A stretch of DNA of 39,835 nt from CALAED01 sp937891035 (GCA_035642125.1 DASQSZ010000026.1:1-39835), one strand, 5' to 3'. Numbered from the stretch's first letter, positions 23,752 to 32,847 are shown. Notes: a model not told the origin generated them from the sequence alone. Program-made: numbers and translations.

Positions 23752-25406
23752 CGTTCCTCCAGATACCGGTGCACCATGGTGACGGCCATCGCGCCCTCGC
23801 CGACCGCCGAGGCGACCCGCTTGACGGACTGGGCGCGTACGTCACCGGCCACGAAGACGCCGGGAATCGAGGACTCGAGATACAGCGGGTCGCGGTCGAC
23901 CGGCCAGCCGGCGGGGCGGCGGCCCTCGGCGAGCAGGTCGGGCCCGGTGCGGATGAAGCCGTGCGGGTCGCGGTCGATGGTGCCGTCGAGCCATTCGGTG
24001 TGCGGTGCCGCGCCGATGAACACGAACAGGTGCCCGGCCGGCACGGTCTCGGTGAACCCGCGCGCGGTGTCGCACAGCGTCAGTCCCTCCAAATGATCGT
24101 CGCCGTGTGCGGCGATCACCGTTGTGCACAGCCGGACCCGAATGTTGTCGATGGCCCGGATCTGCTCGATCAGATAGTGCGACATGGACTGTTCGAGCTC
24201 CTTGCCGCGTACGACGAGGTGGACCGAACGGGCGTGGCGGGAGAAGAACACCGCGGCCTGCCCGGCCGAGTTCGCGCCGCCGACGATGAAGACATCCTCG
24301 CCCTCGCAGGACTGGGCCTCGACGGCGGCCGAGCCGTAGTAGACGCCGCGGCCGGTGAGATCGGCGCAGCCGTGGGCGTCAAGCGCCCGGTACATTACGC
24401 CGGTGGCCAGCACGACCGAGTGCGCCGCGAGCTCGGCCCCGTCGGCGAACCGGACGACCCGCGCCGAGCCGCGCGCCGTCAGGCCGACCACGCCGCGGGC
24501 GGTGAGCACCTCGGCGCCGAACTTGTGCGCCTGCCGGCGGGCCCGCTCGGTGAGCTGCGCGCCGGAGACCCCGTCGGGAAAGCCGAGATAGTTCTCGATG
24601 CGTGAGCTCTGCCCGGCCTGACCGCCGGTCGCCTTCTTTTCCACGAGCACGGTCCGCAGGCCCTCCGAGGCTCCGTAGACCGCGGCGCCGAGGCCGGCGG
24701 GGCCGCCGCCGACGACGATCAGGTCGTAGAACTCCGCCGCCGGTTCGGTGGACAGGCCGGCCGCGGCGGCGATGTCGGCGCCGGAGGGCTTGGTCAGCGC
24801 TCTGCCGTCCGGCGTGATGACCACCGGGATCTCCTCGGGCTCGGCCCCCGCCGCCCCGAGCAGCCGCTGCCCCTCGGGCTCGTCGACGGAGTACCAGCGG
24901 TACGACACCGAGTTGCGGGCCAGAAAGTCGCGGACCTGGTAGGAGTGCCGCGACCAGCGGTGCCCGACGAGCTTGATCTCCTCGACCGGCCGGTCGTCCG
25001 CCGCCCGCCACGTTTCGACCAGCGCGTCGACGACGGGGTAGAGCTTTTCTTCCGGCGGGTTCCAAGGCTTGAGCAGGTAGTGGTCGATGTCGACGACGTT
25101 GATGGCCTGGATGGCCGCGTCGGTGTCGGCGTACGCGGTGAGCAAAGCGCGCCGGGCGTGGGGGAACAGGTCCATGGCCTGCTCGAGGAACTCGATGCCG
25201 TCCATGTGCGGCATCCGGTAGTCGGCGAGGATGGCGGCGACCGAGTCGCCCCGAAGCTTGAGCTCCCGCAGCGCGTCCAGGGCGTCCGCGCCGGAACCGG
25301 CGCGGATCACCCGGTAGTCGCTCCCGTAACGGCGCCGCAGGTCGCGCGCCACCGCCCGGGAGACCGACGGATCGTCGTCTACGGTCAACAGAATCGGGAG
25401 TGCCAT
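23748..25406 (-). CDS. Fused response-regulator receiver / thioredoxin reductase-like flavoprotein
   Basis: The 552-residue protein starts with a receiver domain (about 5-125): D10/D11, phosphoacceptor D62 in LADYRMPHMDG, and K112 in LLKPW. A short linker domain precedes a two-domain FAD/NAD(P) oxidoreductase (about 220-545) with VVGGGPAGLGAAVYGASEG for FAD and VGGANSAGQAA for NAD(P)H. The redox CxxC of thioredoxin reductase is absent; the corresponding stretch reads SAAVEAQSC with a single cysteine. This fusion is known among actinobacteria. It suggests phosphorylation-controlled flavin-dependent electron transfer, downstream of the adjacent kinase. Confidence 0.88.
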   Translation of the reverse strand: MALPILLTVDDDPSVSRAVARDLRRRYGSDYRVIRAGSGADALDALRELKLRGDSVAAILADYRMPHMDGIEFLEQAMDLFPHARRALLTAYADTDAAIQAINVVDIDHYLLKPWNPPEEKLYPVVDALVETWRAADDRPVEEIKLVGHRWSRHSYQVRDFLARNSVSYRWYSVDEPEGQRLLGAAGAEPEEIPVVITPDGRALTKPSGADIAAAAGLSTEPAAEFYDLIVVGGGPAGLGAAVYGASEGLRTVLVEKKATGGQAGQSSRIENYLGFPDGVSGAQLTERARRQAHKFGAEVLTARGVVGLTARGSARVVRFADGAELAAHSVVLATGVMYRALDAHGCADLTGRGVYYGSAAVEAQSCEGEDVFIVGGANSAGQAAVFFSRHARSVHLVVRGKELEQSMSHYLIEQIRAIDNIRVRLCTTVIAAHGDDHLEGLTLCDTARGFTETVPAGHLFVFIGAAPHTEWLDGTIDRDPHGFIRTGPDLLAEGRRPAGWPVDRDPLYLESSIPGVFVAGDVRAQSVKRVASAVGEGAMAVTMVHRYLEER

Positions 25407-25461
25407 ACCTGCAAATTATCCGTTCCGCCGGCGGATGCGGGTCTGCCGATCGCGGCCGGGA

Positions 25462-26196
25462 TCAGCGGTCGCGGCCGGCGTTGTCGTCCTGCCGAGGGTC
25501 TTTGGCGGCCGGCGGATCGGCCGCGCGCGGCTGGCCGGCCTTGAGCTGGGTGACGAACGCGGCGGCCTGAGTGCGACGGCGCATGTCGAGCTTGGCGAAC
25601 AGGTTGGACACGTAGTTCTTGACCGTCTTTTCGGCGAGGAACATGCGTTCGCCGATCTGGCGGTTCGTGAGGCCCTCGCCGATCAACTCGAGGATCTGCC
25701 GTTCCTGGTCGGACAGGGCGGACAGCGGATCCTTGCGCTCTTCGCGGGTGCGCAGCCGCTGCAGCATCTGCGCCGTGCTGCGCGGGTCGAGGAGCGACTC
25801 GCCGGCGGCCACGGAGCGTACGGCGCCGATCAGGTCGGAGCCGTGGATCTGCTTGAGCACATAGCCGGCCGCGCCGGCCATCAAGGCGTCGAACAGGGCC
25901 TCCTCATCGGAGAACGACGTCAGCATGAGGCAGGCGATGTGCGGCATGCTGGACCGGATCTCCCTGCAGACGCTCACCCCATCGCCGTCGGGCAGGCGTA
26001 CGTCGAGTACGGCGACATCCGGCCGGGCGGCCGAAATGCGGGCGAGAGCCTGGGCGACCGTGCCCGCCTCGCCGACGATCTGGATGTCGTCTTCGGCTTC
26101 GAGCAATGCGGCGACGCCTCGACGGACAACCTCATGATCGTCGAGGAGGAACACTCGAATAGCGCTCTGTTCCGACGGGGAACTCGAACTGACCAT
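25462..26196 (-). CDS. NarL/LuxR-type response regulator, DevR(DosR)-like
   Basis: The protein is 244 residues from ATG 26196, preceded by AAGGAA. The receiver domain (12-130) has the acidic pair in FLLDDHEVVRRG and the phosphoacceptor D65 in VAVLDVRLPDGDG. A LuxR-type HTH (LSDQERQILELIGEGLTNRQIGERMFLAEKTVKNYVSNLFAKL) follows. The overall pattern resembles DevR/DosR regulators of hypoxia/dormancy genes. The C-terminus has a polar tail. It is upstream of the receiver-flavoprotein and kinase genes on the same strand. DosR-type palindromes near the stress protein gene (39476, 39731) could be its targets. Confidence 0.87.
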   Translation of the reverse strand: MVSSSSPSEQSAIRVFLLDDHEVVRRGVAALLEAEDDIQIVGEAGTVAQALARISAARPDVAVLDVRLPDGDGVSVCREIRSSMPHIACLMLTSFSDEEALFDALMAGAAGYVLKQIHGSDLIGAVRSVAAGESLLDPRSTAQMLQRLRTREERKDPLSALSDQERQILELIGEGLTNRQIGERMFLAEKTVKNYVSNLFAKLDMRRRTQAAAFVTQLKAGQPRAADPPAAKDPRQDDNAGRDR

Positions 26197-26401
26197 GGCA
26201 TCGGTTCCTTGACGAGATGGCGGTGAGGCGACGCTAACCCGCGTAGCTCTTCTCGCCAATTCGACGCCCGCAGGCGTGATCGGGTTCGGCCGGCCCGCAG
26301 GTGATCCTGCGCGCCGTTATCGGATTGGTTTCGGGCCGGCCGCCAAATGGCAGGGCGGCCCTCGGACAAGATCTTCCGTTCGAAATCCATGGTAGGCCCG
26401 G

Positions 26402-26424
26402 GGCGACCGGCGCCTCCGGTCGCC
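26402..26424. terminator. Hairpin between GyrI-like remnant and response regulator
   Basis: GGCGACCGG (26402-26410) and CCGGTCGCC (26416-26424) form a perfect 9-base stem with a 5-base loop. It lies downstream of the minus-strand GyrI-like sequence and is probably its terminator, though no T-run follows. Confidence 0.5.
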
Positions 26425-26477
26425 TGGGTGCGCGCCGGCGGGGAACGAGCAGGTCCCACGGGCCCGCGCCCGCGATC

Positions 26478-26985
26478 TCAGCCGGGGGGCGGCCGGAACG
26501 CCAACTCGGTCTCCCATTTGCTCGCATCCGGTTCCTTGGCGGGATTCGTTTTGTAAAGCTCAAGCCGGCACCTCCATTCCTGGCCGTTTTCCGTCTCGAT
26601 CATGTCCCACGTCAGGCCTTCCGCGCGGCCCAGTCCAAGAGGGCCGCCGTGACGTCGGCGAGCTTGTGGAAGGGTCCAACTTGAGTGACCGTCGCGTATT
26701 GTCCGCTCGGCAAAATGTGGGAATTTACGTATCTCACCCTCAACGGCAATGCCGACCGGTACGCCCGCCTCCATGTCCAGATCCCGCCCCCTATCGATCA
26801 CGACGTAGCGCGGGAACGGCGCACCGGCCGGGCGATCCCTCGCGCCGCCAGCCACCGGAAGACCTCGGGGAGCCGATCGGCGATCTCCGGGATGGTGTCC
26901 ATCGTCACCACGGCACCGGCGTGGATCGGCCGTCGCGATCGTCCTGAAACCCGGGGGCTTTCGGCGCCGCGCAATCCCGACCAAG
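26478..26985 (-). pseudogene. Frameshifted GyrI-like (effector-binding domain) gene
   Basis: Three recognisable GyrI/AraC effector-binding segments sit in shifting frames. First comes AVVTMDTIPEIADRLPEVF up to LAARGI (around 26920-26860). Then, in another frame, PRYVVIDRGRDLDMEAGVPVG. Then, in a third, LPSGQYATVTQVGPFHKLADV, continuing TAALLDWA (around 26720-26640). Then, back in the second frame, EGLTWDMIETENGQEW to LELYKTNPAKEPDASKWETE and the stop at 26478. At least three frameshifts are needed to join them. Each segment is well preserved, so the damage is either recent or due to sequence errors. Intact relatives bind small hydrophobic ligands as sensors. Confidence 0.7.
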
Positions 26986-27198
26986 GTCCCTGCCGCTCGT
27001 CGCCGCCGAGCGGTGAGCTTAAAGCGAAAGCAAACAGCGTGGCGGATGGACGGGAGGTGCTCCATGGACGCCATCACGATCCATCGCCATTACGAGGACA
27101 AATTCGCGGTGTTCGTCCGTGACAAGTCGACCGGGCCGCGCGAGCGGCATGACTTCGGGACCGGAGGTTCCGGCCCGCACGCACAAGAAGGAGTAGAC

Positions 27199-27757
27199 AT
27201 GGCCACGACACACCGGCCGCAGCAGGCGGGCGTCGGTCCCGCGATCACCCCAGCGGCCACACGGTCGGGGGCACGGCGACGGCGCGTGGCGCGGTCGCCT
27301 ACGTATGGGCGGTCACCAGGCTGTTCCTCGGCTGGGTCTTCCTTTGGGCGTTCGCGGACAAGTTGTTCGGGCTTGGCCACGCGACCCCGGCCGCTAAGGG
27401 CTGGCTCGACGGCGGCAACCCCACCAAGGGTTTTCTGACCGGCTCGCCCGAGGGTCCCTTCGCGGGCTTCTACCAGGGCATCGCCGGCGACGCCTGGGCA
27501 AACTGGCCCTGGCCGGCATCGGCATCGCCCTCATCTTGGGCATCGGGATGCGGATCGCCGCGGTGAGCGGCGCGATCCTGCTCGTCATGATGTGGACGGT
27601 CATGCTGCCCCCCGAGAACAACGTGTTCATGGACGACCACCTCGTCTACGCCGTGGTGCTCATCGGCCTGGCGCTGGCGGGGGCCGGCGACACGCTGGGT
27701 CTTGGCAAGACCTGGGGAAACACCAAGCTGGTGCGCACCTACCCGATCCTCAAGTGA
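27199..27757 (+). pseudogene. Frameshifted DoxX-family membrane protein gene
   Basis: The start MATTHRPQQAG at 27199 has AAGGAG six bases upstream. The frame then changes near 27290, giving VAYVWAVTRLFLGWVFLWAF and later DKLFGLGHATPAAKGWLDGG. It changes again near 27500, giving LAGIGIALILGIGMRIAAV and, to the end, DDHLVYAVVLIGLALAGAGD and TLGLGKTWGNTKLVRTYPILK. Joined, this is a typical actinobacterial DoxX/DoxD-like four-helix membrane protein of about 185 residues, linked in the family to respiratory or thiol redox functions. Two frameshifts make it non-functional as read, unless they are sequencing errors. Confidence 0.75.
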
Positions 27758-27801
27758 GGCCAGAGGCGGTACGCCCGGCACCGGCCGTTCGCCTCCCGAT
27801 C

Positions 27802-27838
27802 GAGGACCCTCGTCGCGGACCAGGCGGCGGGGGTCCTC
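27802..27838 (+). terminator. First hairpin after the DoxX-like gene
   Basis: GAGGACCC (27802-27809) pairs with GGGTCCTC (27831-27838), an 8-base perfect stem with a 21-base loop. It immediately precedes a much stronger hairpin at 27853. Confidence 0.45.
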
Positions 27839-27852
27839 CCTGTCGCCCTGGC

Positions 27853-27893
27853 CCCGGGGTCGCGGGACCAACAACCCGCGACCCCGGGTCTTT
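27853..27893 (+). terminator. Strong rho-independent terminator
   Basis: CCCGGGGTCGCGGG (27853-27866) pairs perfectly over 14 bases with CCCGCGACCCCGGG (27875-27888) around the loop ACCAACAA. It is followed by TCTTT. It terminates transcription from the DoxX-like gene. Confidence 0.85.
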
Positions 27894-28215
27894 CGGCCGT
27901 AGACCCAGTTGGCGGTGGGCGCGATGCTGAAATCAGCAGACGTGCTCCCTCATCCCGTTGCGCTCTATGCGATGAGATCGGTGCGGCGGGATGAGCCGAT
28001 CCGGCCGACATGCTGATGCTCGGGCTTCGGACCCTGGGGATGTGCTTGAGTAGTGTTCCGTGACGGACAGCCGTTCGTCGTTCGGCACTCGTCGTGGTCC
28101 CGGGCACGTGACAGGCGCGGCCGATCCCTTGTGGTGGCCGGTACCGATTGGATGAGCAGACGGCGGCTCATGTCCCCTCTCCGGAAGTGGGGATCATGGA
28201 GAGCGGGCGACGACG

Positions 28216-29064
28216 ATGGATAACGATCGAGCGGACCGGATATGGGCCTCGATTTTCGCCGTCGCGCGGCTCGATGGCGGTCGGGTGTCGGTCCAGCACG
28301 CGTGTATCGCCTGTGCGCGAGCGCTGGGCGCTGTCGGTGTGGGTCTGTCGATGGCGCGCGGGCGAGATGGTCTTCGAGAGCCGGTGTTCGCCACCGAGCC
28401 GCTCAGTCAGGAACTGGAGGAATTGCAGTTCACGCTGGGCGAGGGGCCGTGCATCGAGGCGGTGCGCCGGGACGAGGTGGTTTTGATCGCCGATCTGTCG
28501 GCCGTCGACGGCCGAAGCCGCTGGCCGATGTTCGCACCGGCGGCGGCGGAGCGGGGAATTCGCGGAATGTTCGCGATTCCGGTGCGGCAAGGTGCCGCCC
28601 GCTTGGGGGTGTTGGGTCTCTATTGGCGGACGGCGGGGCCGTCGAGTCTTGCCGAGTTGTCCGACGCACTGGCCTACTCCGACGCGGTGCTTGTGCTGAC
28701 ATTGGCCACTCGCGGCGGGGTACCTCCCGAGCTGGAGAACCCCGGCGAAGGCGGGCTGATCGAATGGCGCGCCGAGGTGCATCAGGCGACCGGAATGGTC
28801 AGCGTGCAGCTCGGCGTTGATGTGACGGAGGCATTGGTCCGATTGCGCGCCTACGCCTATCTCCATGATCGAAGACTGGTGGACGTCGCCGCGTCCGTAG
28901 TGAGGCGGCGACTGCGGTTTCCCCCGGACGGAGGTTCCGGCGAGGATCCCGGCGCAGACCCGGGCGAAGATCCCGGCGGGGACACGGGCGGTTCGAAAGG
29001 CTCACATGACACTGGAGGCTCGGCGGCGGCGCCGCCGAGTATCGATATGGAGGGGGAGGCATGA
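28216..29064 (+). CDS. GAF and ANTAR domain protein
   Basis: The 282-residue protein has a GAF sensor domain (about 20-165; GEGPCIEAVRRDEVVLIADL is a typical GAF stretch). An ANTAR RNA-binding domain follows (about 190-235; VHQATGMVSVQLGVDVTEALVRLRAYAYLHDRRLVDVA, with the Ala/Tyr core). ANTAR domains bind paired hexaloop hairpins and act as antiterminators. The last about 45 residues are a low-complexity Gly/Asp/Glu/Pro tail (GEDPGADPGEDPGGD). The stop overlaps the start of a second GAF-ANTAR gene (ATGA), so the two are probably partners in one response to a small ligand or redox signal. Confidence 0.85.
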   Translation: MDNDRADRIWASIFAVARLDGGRVSVQHACIACARALGAVGVGLSMARGRDGLREPVFATEPLSQELEELQFTLGEGPCIEAVRRDEVVLIADLSAVDGRSRWPMFAPAAAERGIRGMFAIPVRQGAARLGVLGLYWRTAGPSSLAELSDALAYSDAVLVLTLATRGGVPPELENPGEGGLIEWRAEVHQATGMVSVQLGVDVTEALVRLRAYAYLHDRRLVDVAASVVRRRLRFPPDGGSGEDPGADPGEDPGGDTGGSKGSHDTGGSAAAPPSIDMEGEA

Positions 29065-29822
29065 GTGTCAGCGAGGGTCTTGTGCGCGACGCTTTCGTCG
29101 AGTTGGCGGACACACTGGTGGCCGACTATGACGTCATCGATTTTCTGCACATGCTCGCCCTACGGGCGGTGGAGGTGCTGGATGTCACCGCCTGCGGTTT
29201 GCTGGTGGCGGACCATCATCAAGCACTTAACCTGGTGGCCGCCTCCAGCGAGCAGACGCGGCTGCTGGAGCTGTTCCAGCTGCAGAACTCCGAGGGACCG
29301 TGCCTGGACTGCTACTCCTCTCAGGCGCCGGTGCAGTGTGCCGACCTGACGCAGTTCGCCCAGCGCTGGCCGCAGTTCGCGCCGCGGGCCATCGAGACCG
29401 GCTACGCCGCTGTACAGGCCCTTCCCATGCGGCTGCGTGACACCACCATCGGGGCGATGAACCTGTTCACCGATGTGATCGGTTTCCTGGAGCCCGAGGC
29501 CATCGCGCTCGGGCAAGCCCTCGCGGACGTCGCCACCATCGGAATCCTGCACGAACGCGCCCTCCGCCGCCGGGAAGAGGTCGTCACACAGCTCCAAAGC
29601 GCGCTCAACAGCCGAGTCCTGATCGAGCAGGCCAAGGGCGTGCTGGCGGAACGGCTCGGCAGTACCGTCGACGAAGCGTTCGGTTTGATGCGCGACTACG
29701 CCCGGACGCGCAACCGCAAACTCCGCAACGTCGCCGCGGAGGTGATCGACGGACGGTTGCACATCGCCGCCCCGCCTTCCCGCCCGCGGCGGCCGGTCAC
29801 CCCGGATCGAGACGCCGATTGA
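29061..29822 (+). CDS. GAF and ANTAR domain protein, second copy
   Basis: This 253-residue protein starts at ATG 29061, overlapping the previous stop. The GAF domain (about 20-170) includes NSEGPCLDCYSSQAPVQCADL and LRDTTIGAMNLF. A coiled linker leads into a canonical ANTAR domain (about 180-235; LNSRVLIEQAKGVLAERLGSTVDEAFGLMRDYARTRNRKLRNVAAEVI). It is closer to the family consensus than its upstream neighbour, which suggests that this one is the RNA-binding antiterminator. A short polar tail ends it. Two cysteines in GPCLDC could allow redox sensing, an inference only. Confidence 0.88.
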   Translation: MSVSEGLVRDAFVELADTLVADYDVIDFLHMLALRAVEVLDVTACGLLVADHHQALNLVAASSEQTRLLELFQLQNSEGPCLDCYSSQAPVQCADLTQFAQRWPQFAPRAIETGYAAVQALPMRLRDTTIGAMNLFTDVIGFLEPEAIALGQALADVATIGILHERALRRREEVVTQLQSALNSRVLIEQAKGVLAERLGSTVDEAFGLMRDYARTRNRKLRNVAAEVIDGRLHIAAPPSRPRRPVTPDRDAD

Positions 29823-30275
29823 CTTTGGTAAACTCCCCAGTCGAACTGAACAGGTCTCTCGCAAGCTCGGCGAATGGCGTAGGGTTCTGTTATCGGGTGA
29901 GTTCCCTGGGTCACAGATGCCAAGGATGACTCCACTCGAAAATTCAACGAGCGCCAAGCAGGCGCGTCGCCCCGGACCACGGCGGCGTCCATGACGGCCG
30001 CTCGCGGCCGGGTTCACTCCGAGCCAGGTTGAGCGGGCGGGTCCAGGAGCCCTGGGGATATGGACGACCAATCACCACGTGTGCCTAGCGCCGCGACTTC
30101 TCTCCCCACCCGTATATCGCCGTCGCGTGCGGACGATACCGCCGGCCCGGCGATGATCGGCATCGTCATGGAGGCGATCGTCCTGGCCGTGGGTGAGCGC
30201 GGGCCGCGATCTGATCCACCACCATTGCCAGACCGGTCAGGGTCTGCCCACCGGTCCGTGAAGGGCGTCCTCGAT

Positions 30276-30626
30276 GTGACAACCAACGATGACTTCGACC
30301 AGCCCGCCGGCGTCGAGACCAGCGTGTACACCGGTCCTGTCCTCGAGTCGGCCAACGGCGGCGCCGACGTCTCCCCGGAGGCGGCGGAATCGATGGCTGG
30401 AGATCGCGACCGCCTTGCCTTCGATCTCAACAACACCCTCGTCCACCAGATGTTCGTCGTAAGCCTGGACCTGCACGCCGCGTTGTCCCGCATCGAGCAC
30501 GACATCGACGACCGCCATGCCGCGGAGAAGATCCGTCAGGCCATCGACGGCCTGGACCGGGCCATCAACGATCTCCGCAACACCGTTATCGGCCGCGACA
30601 ACCACCACGCACCAGAACGCCGCTGA
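30276..30626 (+). CDS. Stand-alone DosS-type dimerisation (HisKA_3-like) domain lacking the phosphoacceptor histidine
   Basis: The protein is 116 residues from GTG 30276, which has AAGGG upstream. The frame is open back to ATG 30060, but the extra residues are low-complexity. The core, DRDRLAFDLNNTLVHQMFVVSLDLHAALSRIEHDI..., matches the helical dimerisation domain of DevS/DosS-type kinases (DRDRIARDLHDTVIQRLF...). The phosphorylated histidine and the following acidic residue are replaced by two asparagines (N124 and N125 in the long frame). No ATPase domain follows. It cannot autophosphorylate and may instead bind a kinase or a response regulator such as the DevR-like protein at 25462. Confidence 0.65.
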   Translation: MTTNDDFDQPAGVETSVYTGPVLESANGGADVSPEAAESMAGDRDRLAFDLNNTLVHQMFVVSLDLHAALSRIEHDIDDRHAAEKIRQAIDGLDRAINDLRNTVIGRDNHHAPERR

Positions 30627-30668
30627 GGGTTATGGGGCCGTCGCCTGCCGCCCGGGCCCGCGGCCGAG

Positions 30669-31718
30669 TCAGGCGATGGTGACGGTCTTGTCGAGGTAGA
30701 CGTCCTGGACGGCGTGGATGAGGTCGACCCCCTCGGCCATGGGGCGCTGGAACGACTTGCGTCCGACGATAAGGCCCATGCCGCCCGCGCGCTTGTTGAT
30801 GACGGCGGTGCGCACCGCCTGGGCGAGGTCGCCCTTGCCGGTGGAGCCGCCGCCCGAGTTGATCAGCCCGACCCGGCCCATGTAGCAGTTGACGACCTGC
30901 CAGCGGGTGAGGTCGATCGGGTTGTCGGTGGTCAGCTCGTCGTACACCCGTGCGTGGGTCTTGCCGAAGCCCAGCGCGCGGTATCCGCCGTTGTTTTCCG
31001 GCTGCTTTTGCTTGACGATGTCGGCCTCGATCGTGGCGGCGAGATGGTTGGCCTGGCCGGTGAGGTCGGCGCTGAGGTGGTAGTCGACGCCGTCCTTTTT
31101 GAAGGCGTCGTTGCGCAGATAGGCCCATAGCACGGTGAACAGGCCGAGTTCGTGCGCGGTCTGGAAGGCCTCCCGGACCTCCTGGAGTTGCCGCATGCTC
31201 TCGGGCGACCCGAAGTAGATCGTGGCGCCCACCGCGACGGCGCCGAGGTCGAACGCCTGTTTGACGGAGGCGAACGGGATCTGGTCGTACCGGTTGGGGT
31301 AGGTCAGCAGCTCGTTGTGGTTGAGCTTTACGATGAACGGGATCTTGTGCGCGTACCGGCGGGCCGCCAGCCCGAGCACGCCGAGCGTCGACGCGATCGC
31401 GTTGCAGCCACCCTCGACAGCGAGCTCGCACAGCCGCAGCGGGTCGAAATAGGCCGGATTGGGGGCGAACGAGGCTGCGGCCGAGTGTTCGACGCCCTGG
31501 TCGACCGGCAGGATCGACAGATAGCCGGTGCCGGCGAGACGCCCGGTGTCGAAGACGTGTTGCAGGTTGCGCAGCACCGCCGGTGGCCGGTCGCCGGTGG
31601 CCGGCACCCGGTCGACGAAGTCCGGGCCCGGCAGGGACAGATCCGCGCGGGGGATCGTCACGCACTCGTGCCCGAGCAGCGACGCGGCCTCGTCCCCGAG
31701 GAGTTCTTTGACGTCCAT
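30669..31718 (-). CDS. Class I fructose-bisphosphate aldolase (FbaB/DhnA type)
   Basis: The protein is 349 residues from ATG 31718, preceded by AAAGG. It is a metal-independent, Schiff-base aldolase of the archaeal/FbaB type: ILPVDQGVEHSA (69-80), FIVKLNHNELL, GATIYFGSPES, and ADIVKQKQPENNGG (232-245), the likely lysine-containing segment. The C-terminal phosphate-binding region is GLINSGGGSTGKGDL, followed by GGMGLIVGRKSFQRP. It interconverts fructose 1,6-bisphosphate with two triose phosphates. It is a lone gene, convergent with the DosS-like fragment and divergent from the hydrolase. Its place in a stress neighbourhood fits an alternative, oxidation-resistant aldolase. Confidence 0.9.
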   Translation of the reverse strand: MDVKELLGDEAASLLGHECVTIPRADLSLPGPDFVDRVPATGDRPPAVLRNLQHVFDTGRLAGTGYLSILPVDQGVEHSAAASFAPNPAYFDPLRLCELAVEGGCNAIASTLGVLGLAARRYAHKIPFIVKLNHNELLTYPNRYDQIPFASVKQAFDLGAVAVGATIYFGSPESMRQLQEVREAFQTAHELGLFTVLWAYLRNDAFKKDGVDYHLSADLTGQANHLAATIEADIVKQKQPENNGGYRALGFGKTHARVYDELTTDNPIDLTRWQVVNCYMGRVGLINSGGGSTGKGDLAQAVRTAVINKRAGGMGLIVGRKSFQRPMAEGVDLIHAVQDVYLDKTVTIA

Positions 31719-31977
31719 GGTCAGACCTTTCCGCTCCTCCCCGATGGTGTTGTTCATCGTGCGTTGACCTGCCCGGGGGCGGGCGGGACCTAACGTCTCC
31801 GATGGGGCCATGTCAACGTGGGTCAACTCGCCGGCCCCCGGGACGCCTGACCGCCTGTTCGACCGCGCTGGGATCTTCGTGGTAAAAACTGTCGGCCCCA
31901 GTAACGACGCCGTCATAAATATACGGATGGCCGGGTCACATCGAATCCTGGGCGGCGAAACGGCGGACGGGACCGCC

Positions 31978-32847
31978 ATGGCGGGAAAGAGGCGCGGCGT
32001 GGTGCGAGAAGAAACCATTTCGTCCGAACCGGCGACGAGCGAAATCACCTTCCGAAGTCTTGATGGGCTGCGGCTGTGGGGGACCTATGTACGGCCCGCC
32101 GTACCCGCCGGTCCGGCGGTCGTTCTCGTACACGGCGGGGGCGTCACGCGCGAGGAGGGTGGGTTCTTCACCCGCCTGGCGAAGGGCCTGGCGGCCGCCG
32201 GCCTGCCGAGCTTGCGCTTTGATTACCGCGCGCACGGGCAAAGCGAGGGCCGGCAGGAGGATCTGACGATCTCGGGCGTGCTCAACGACATTTACGCCGC
32301 GGTGGAGCAGGTGACCGGCGCGGTCGGCGGCGGTCCGGTCAGCCTCGTCGGGGCGAGTTTCGGCGGCGGCATCAGCGCTTACTTCGCCGCGCACCATCCA
32401 AGCCTGTTGCATCGCGTGGTCCTGCTCAACCCACTGCTCAACTACAAGAAGCGTTTCATCGACGACAAGCCGTACTGGTACAACAACCGCATCAACGATG
32501 CGGCCGGCGACGAACTGGCCGCGCGCGGCTTTGTCGCTCACTCGCCGAGTTTCAAGCTCGGCCGCCCATTGCTCAACGAGACCTTCTACGTGCAGCCGCA
32601 TCGCATCCTGGGCGAGATCAAGGCGCCAACGCTCATCGTGCATGGTACGGGCGACACCTTTGTGCCGGTGCAGTCGTCACGCGATTCGCTCGGCCAGTTC
32701 CGGTGCGCCGCCGAACTGGTCGAAATAAGCGGCGCGCAGCATGGTTTCGCCATGCCCGACGACCCGGCGTATCGTCATCCGCAGACCCGGCGCTGGCAGG
32801 CGTCCGTCATCACGACGGTGACCGACTGGCTGACCGCACCGCCGTAG
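31978..32847 (+). CDS. Alpha/beta hydrolase (serine esterase/peptidase-like)
   Basis: The protein is 289 residues from ATG 31978; starts at GTG 31999 or an upstream ATG at 31810 are possible. The oxyanion region is VLVHGGGVTREEGG (49-62), the nucleophile S127 lies in LVGASFGGGIS, the acid is probably the Asp in HGTGDTFVPV, and the histidine is in SGAQHGFAMPD. No signal peptide is evident. The family includes dienelactone-hydrolase-like and prolyl-oligopeptidase-like enzymes; the substrate is unknown. It is divergent from the aldolase gene, with a 259-base shared promoter region. Confidence 0.85.
   Translation: MAGKRRGVVREETISSEPATSEITFRSLDGLRLWGTYVRPAVPAGPAVVLVHGGGVTREEGGFFTRLAKGLAAAGLPSLRFDYRAHGQSEGRQEDLTISGVLNDIYAAVEQVTGAVGGGPVSLVGASFGGGISAYFAAHHPSLLHRVVLLNPLLNYKKRFIDDKPYWYNNRINDAAGDELAARGFVAHSPSFKLGRPLLNETFYVQPHRILGEIKAPTLIVHGTGDTFVPVQSSRDSLGQFRCAAELVEISGAQHGFAMPDDPAYRHPQTRRWQASVITTVTDWLTAPP

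Larger units (their letters stand above)
27758..28215 (+). other. Intergenic region after the DoxX remnant
   Basis: These 458 bases contain two hairpins (27802-27838 and 27853-27888) right after the DoxX-like gene, then about 320 bases with no recognisable gene up to the GAF-ANTAR start. The latter part probably carries the promoter of the GAF-ANTAR pair. A short palindrome, GCTGAAATCAGC, occurs near 27930. Confidence 0.4.
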
